A stretch of DNA of 64,000 nucleotides, taken from contig NZ_REGA01000007.1 of assembly GCF_003841505.1 (NCBI RefSeq), positions 108,247 through 172,246 on the forward strand, written 5' to 3'. Origin of the DNA: Natrarchaeobius chitinivorans (GTDB taxonomy: Archaea > Halobacteriota > Halobacteria > Halobacteriales > Natrialbaceae). Made by a program: the position numbers and the translations under genes. Positions 61,469 through 64,000 of this stretch are shown here, piece by piece (the first letter of the stretch is position 1; the number at the start of each line of letters is the position of its first letter). Under the pieces are notes generated by a model. That model searched no databases. It saw only the letters and a list, made by a program, of their open reading frames with translations, and was not told the DNA's origin.

Positions 61469-62815
61469 ATGTCGGACGCTATGGTCAACGATGGCGATGG
61501 CCCTGTCTACTACGTGATCAGTGATCTCCACATGGGCGGCGACGAACAGCTGGGTGAGATCGATTTTCTCGACGAACTACTCGATTTTCTCGGACGCCTG
61601 GAGACGGTCGACGAAGACGCGGAGCTACTGATCAACGGCGACGCGTTCGGGCTGTGGGAGTTCACCGACATCGACGGGCTAGCGAAATTCGACGTCCTGA
61701 CCGAGCGGTATCCAGCGCTATTCGATCAGCTGCGCGCGACGGGCGAGTCAATCCCGATTACACTGTTGCCGGGCAACCACGACCACGAGCTTTCCGCGTA
61801 CGACGAGTACGTCGAGCGATTAGCCGAGTACAACGTCGACCTCGTCCAGTCCGAGTCGATCACCCGGCCAGTCGGCGGTCGCACAATCTGGTTCGAACAC
61901 GGTCACCAGCAGGATTCCAACAACCGGTTCGAAGACTTCGGCAACCCCTACGAGACACCGCTTGGATACTACTACAACTCGCTCGTGACGAGCCGTGCGG
62001 GCCAACTGTCCAGGCGTGGGCGGTACAACTGGTTGAAGGACGTCCAGGCGGTCACGCCGACCGAGCGTGTCCCGCGCTGGCTCGTCTCGAAGTACTTCTA
62101 CCGCGAGATGAGTCCTCTCTTGCGCTATGCGGTGATCCCGTTTCTGTTGCTGTTCAATTTCAGCGTCATCCTCGCGGTTCTGGCAGGGCTGGACGTGGCT
62201 GGCATCTGGACGATGCCAGTCGAGACGGCGGATGCGATTTTCGCCCAGATTGGTCTGGTTGGCGAGGCAGTTCACTTCATCCTCGTGGTCACTGCGGCAG
62301 TCACCGGCGTGCTCCTCCTCGCGGCGATTCCTCTGTACCTCATTCTCCGTGACGTCGGGAAAACCGTCGACCGGTTCGGTGTGTTCGAGACCGATCTCAC
62401 CGTTGACCCCGCCGAACCCTACGAGGAAGCCGCCCGAGAGGTGTTCGAGGAGCACCCGAAGACGGCAGTTTTCTGCTACGGCCACACCCACCGCCCGACG
62501 ATGACCGAGGTCGGGGATCGCTTGATCATCAACACAGGGACGTGGCTGAAGCGTCTGCACCGCCGGGACGTCATCGCCGGGGTGCTTCCGCCGGTGTTCT
62601 ACCCGTCCTACCAACTGTGTGTCGTCCGCATCTCCTCGGAGCCAGACGGTGTGGCAGTTGAGTACGAAGAGATCCACAAGGCCGACCCCACCGTAGAAGA
62701 GCTCACCCTCACAGAGCGCCTTCTGACGCTGGGCCGGAAACCGACTGCGGAGCTTCCTGGTCGGTCGGTCGTCAGCGACGAGATACCGGCATCTGTGTCC
62801 GAATCCGGCGAATGA
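61469..62815 (+). CDS. Membrane metallophosphoesterase
   Basis: 448-aa calcineurin-like phosphoesterase. Metal motifs D19/H21 (SDLHMGG), N56-G57-D58 (INGDAFGL), N103-H104-D105 (PGNHDHE), H144/H146 (EHGHQQD), and GHTH 338-341 (CYGHTHRP) followed by IINTGTW. Two hydrophobic helices at about 217-243 and 268-293 sit between the fourth and last metal motifs, so the catalytic fold is interrupted by a membrane hairpin. The start ATG at 61469 or 61481 is equally possible. The substrate is unknown; lipid-type pyrophosphates are used by relatives such as LpxH. Confidence 0.82.
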   Translation: MSDAMVNDGDGPVYYVISDLHMGGDEQLGEIDFLDELLDFLGRLETVDEDAELLINGDAFGLWEFTDIDGLAKFDVLTERYPALFDQLRATGESIPITLLPGNHDHELSAYDEYVERLAEYNVDLVQSESITRPVGGRTIWFEHGHQQDSNNRFEDFGNPYETPLGYYYNSLVTSRAGQLSRRGRYNWLKDVQAVTPTERVPRWLVSKYFYREMSPLLRYAVIPFLLLFNFSVILAVLAGLDVAGIWTMPVETADAIFAQIGLVGEAVHFILVVTAAVTGVLLLAAIPLYLILRDVGKTVDRFGVFETDLTVDPAEPYEEAAREVFEEHPKTAVFCYGHTHRPTMTEVGDRLIINTGTWLKRLHRRDVIAGVLPPVFYPSYQLCVVRISSEPDGVAVEYEEIHKADPTVEELTLTERLLTLGRKPTAELPGRSVVSDEIPASVSESGE

Positions 62816-63048
62816 ACCGGTTCGTTGGCGAACGAACGCCAGTGGGGCTGTGTTTGTCGTCCGCCACACGCCAGCGCCTGTCGTGGCCTGATACGGTGAT
62901 GTCGGCCTCGATGCTACTCGGCGACGCTTCGGAACTCAAGGGACGTGGCATGAGGGTCGGTGGATCGATACTATCGTCACTAACCCACAGCCCACGAAGT
63001 CGGTTTGCTGCATCCATCCTCTATATTCAGCAGCCCTCCCTCTCGGAA

Positions 63049-63832
63049 TTACTTGCATTCACCCTCCTCGGATGCAATAGCGAGCACTCGTTCGAGGTTG
63101 TGAACGACACTTGATGACGAGTTCCCGGAACTGCTTCAGCCAGAGGCGTGACCGCACGAATGCACCGAATTTCTGTTTGATCGCTGCGTTGACTGTCTCG
63201 TTCATGTTCCGCCGATGGTAGAGATCGCTGCCCAGCCGTGCATTCCATGCTTTGTGGAGTGAGGTAAACTCACGATGCTTGATTAGTGGTCGAATATTGT
63301 GGTCGCTGGCGAACTGCCGAAGCTTCTGATCGTCGTATCCCTTATCAGCGGTCAAGACTGCGATGGACTCTGCGTTCCGTTTCACTACCTGTGGCCCAAT
63401 TTACATATCGTGCTTTCGCGCTGTCGTCACGTGAATATCGAGAACGGCGTTGGTAGCTGTATCGACCAATAGCGTTGTCTTCAACTGCTGGATGGTGAGG
63501 TTCGTTCGCTTCGTGTAGTGTGTTGAGGCATGCGCCCGCTCAAACCCGGACGCATCGATGCCGGTGACACCGTTCAGCGGCAAGTCCGCGAGCGAGACGT
63601 TCAGTAACACTCGCCAGACGGTCATCCCTAAGCGGTCGAAGGCTTTGCAGAGTGTCGAGGGTGCAGGGATCGAGTCGAGATCAAGGGCGTCACGAATGCT
63701 GGGCATCTCGATGAGTTCATCGACGAGGTCGCGGTACGCGGTTGTCTTTTTCACCTTGAGACAGAGCAGGACAACGTGTTGCCGGAGCGTGAACCGCTTC
63801 CGCGAATAGAGATCGAGCCGAGTCTGAGGGTG
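63049..63832 (-). pseudogene. Decayed IS5-like transposase
   Basis: One DDE transposase reading frame (minus strand) interrupted by a TAA at 63401-63403: the N-terminal part ends TTARKHDM and the same frame continues past the stop with IGPQVVKRNAESIAVLTADKG. The N-terminal part holds LNGVTGIDASGFERAHAS (catalytic Asp region). Near 63117 the frame shifts: adding two bases in the TGTG run restores VHNLERVLAIASEEGECK-stop, ending at 63049. No start codon is in frame upstream of 63754, since a TGA lies at 63833-63835. The gene is therefore non-functional. Confidence 0.82.
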
Positions 63833-63846
63833 TCATAGAACTCTTG

Positions 63847-64000
63847 TCACACCGTGATGATCGTACTTCCCGGATTGTCTCCGCGTTCGTAGTTGGTAAT
63901 TGCAACGACGAGGCGAAGGCACAGCGCGAGGAACACCTGCGCTCGTGCGTGGACGCGGCCTCGGGCGTGCGTTCGCCCGAGGCCGCAGTCCTTGACTGAT
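63847..64000 (-). CDS. 3' end of a probable transposase, runs off window
   Basis: Open frame on the minus strand from the window edge to a TGA at 63847-63849, reading GRTHARGRVHARAQVFLALC, LRLVVAITNYERGDNPGST and a short tail. There are no stops in the visible 50 codons. The Arg-rich, helix-like end next to a broken transposase suggests the C-terminus of another haloarchaeal insertion-sequence protein; I recognise the style, not the exact family. Only 14 bp separate it from the other element. Confidence 0.5.
   Translation of the reverse strand, partial: SVKDCGLGRTHARGRVHARAQVFLALCLRLVVAITNYERGDNPGSTIITV

Noticed and set aside
1..64000. tRNA or rRNA genes
   Set aside because: I saw no cloverleaf or conserved T-loop (GGTTCGAATCC-type) sequence in any gap; a covariance search would be decisive.

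Overview
The window is haloarchaeal (class Halobacteria). Evidence: high G+C with strong CTCGAG/GACGAC codon style, very acidic proteins, Tat-type lipoprotein signals on all three ABC binding proteins, leaderless promoters with TATA boxes about 25-30 nt before the start codon, an Orc1/Cdc6 initiator, a split glycine decarboxylase (GcvPA/GcvPB) and an IS5-like haloarchaeal transposase. A Natrialbales-type genome is likely, but that is inference from style only.

Layout. (1) 1-4.2 kb: the end of a glycine-cleavage operon (gcvPA, gcvPB, lpdA), then a DUF7344-type regulator, a RidA protein and an LLM flavin-type oxidoreductase. (2) 6.8-16 kb: an amidase, a NitT/TauT-type ABC importer (binding protein, two permeases, ATPase), a four-helix diiron ferritin-like protein with an 80-aa partner, a second amidase and UspA. 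(3) 16.5-40.6 kb: an accessory catabolic block. It holds a nucleoside-type (BMP/Nup) ABC importer split over several strands, two HyuA/HyuB (hydantoinase/oxoprolinase/carboxylase) pairs, serine hydroxymethyltransferase, a SsnA/MtaD-like deaminase-type amidohydrolase, a three-subunit xanthine-dehydrogenase-family molybdenum hydroxylase, a CoxG-like protein and an agmatinase-family ureohydrolase. (4) 41-44 kb: a second RidA and two IclR regulators with operator-like palindromes. (5) 45.4-52.9 kb: a second NitT/TauT importer with a different gene order, an MFS transporter, a 4-OT tautomerase, a VOC protein, a dipicolinate-synthase-A-like protein and a PEBP. (6) 52.9-55.8 kb: a candidate replication origin with at least seven copies of a repeat around an Orc1/Cdc6 gene. 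(7) 56-62.8 kb: an NAD-dependent epimerase, a MIP18/DUF59-like protein, a heme-copper-oxidase-like membrane protein, a DtxR-like regulator, a sulfite-oxidase-type molybdopterin domain, a cyclodeaminase-family protein and a membrane metallophosphoesterase. (8) 63-64 kb: a decayed IS5-like transposase abutting the 3' end of what is probably a second mobile element.

How the genes may work together. The importers, deaminase, molybdenum hydroxylase, ATP-dependent ring-opening HyuAB enzymes, amidases, ureohydrolase, RidA proteins, SHMT and glycine cleavage genes together suggest uptake and stepwise breakdown of nitrogen heterocycles or ureides (purine-, hydantoin- or creatinine-like), ending in glycine, one-carbon units and ammonia. 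This is inference from family membership and proximity; the substrate cannot be read from the sequence.

The intergenic DNA is unusual. There are many short tandem duplications. At least two, and possibly four, of them copy the last codons and the stop codon of the preceding gene. There is also a dispersed inverted-repeat element starting TGATACGGATTGCTGT that sits directly on stop codons.
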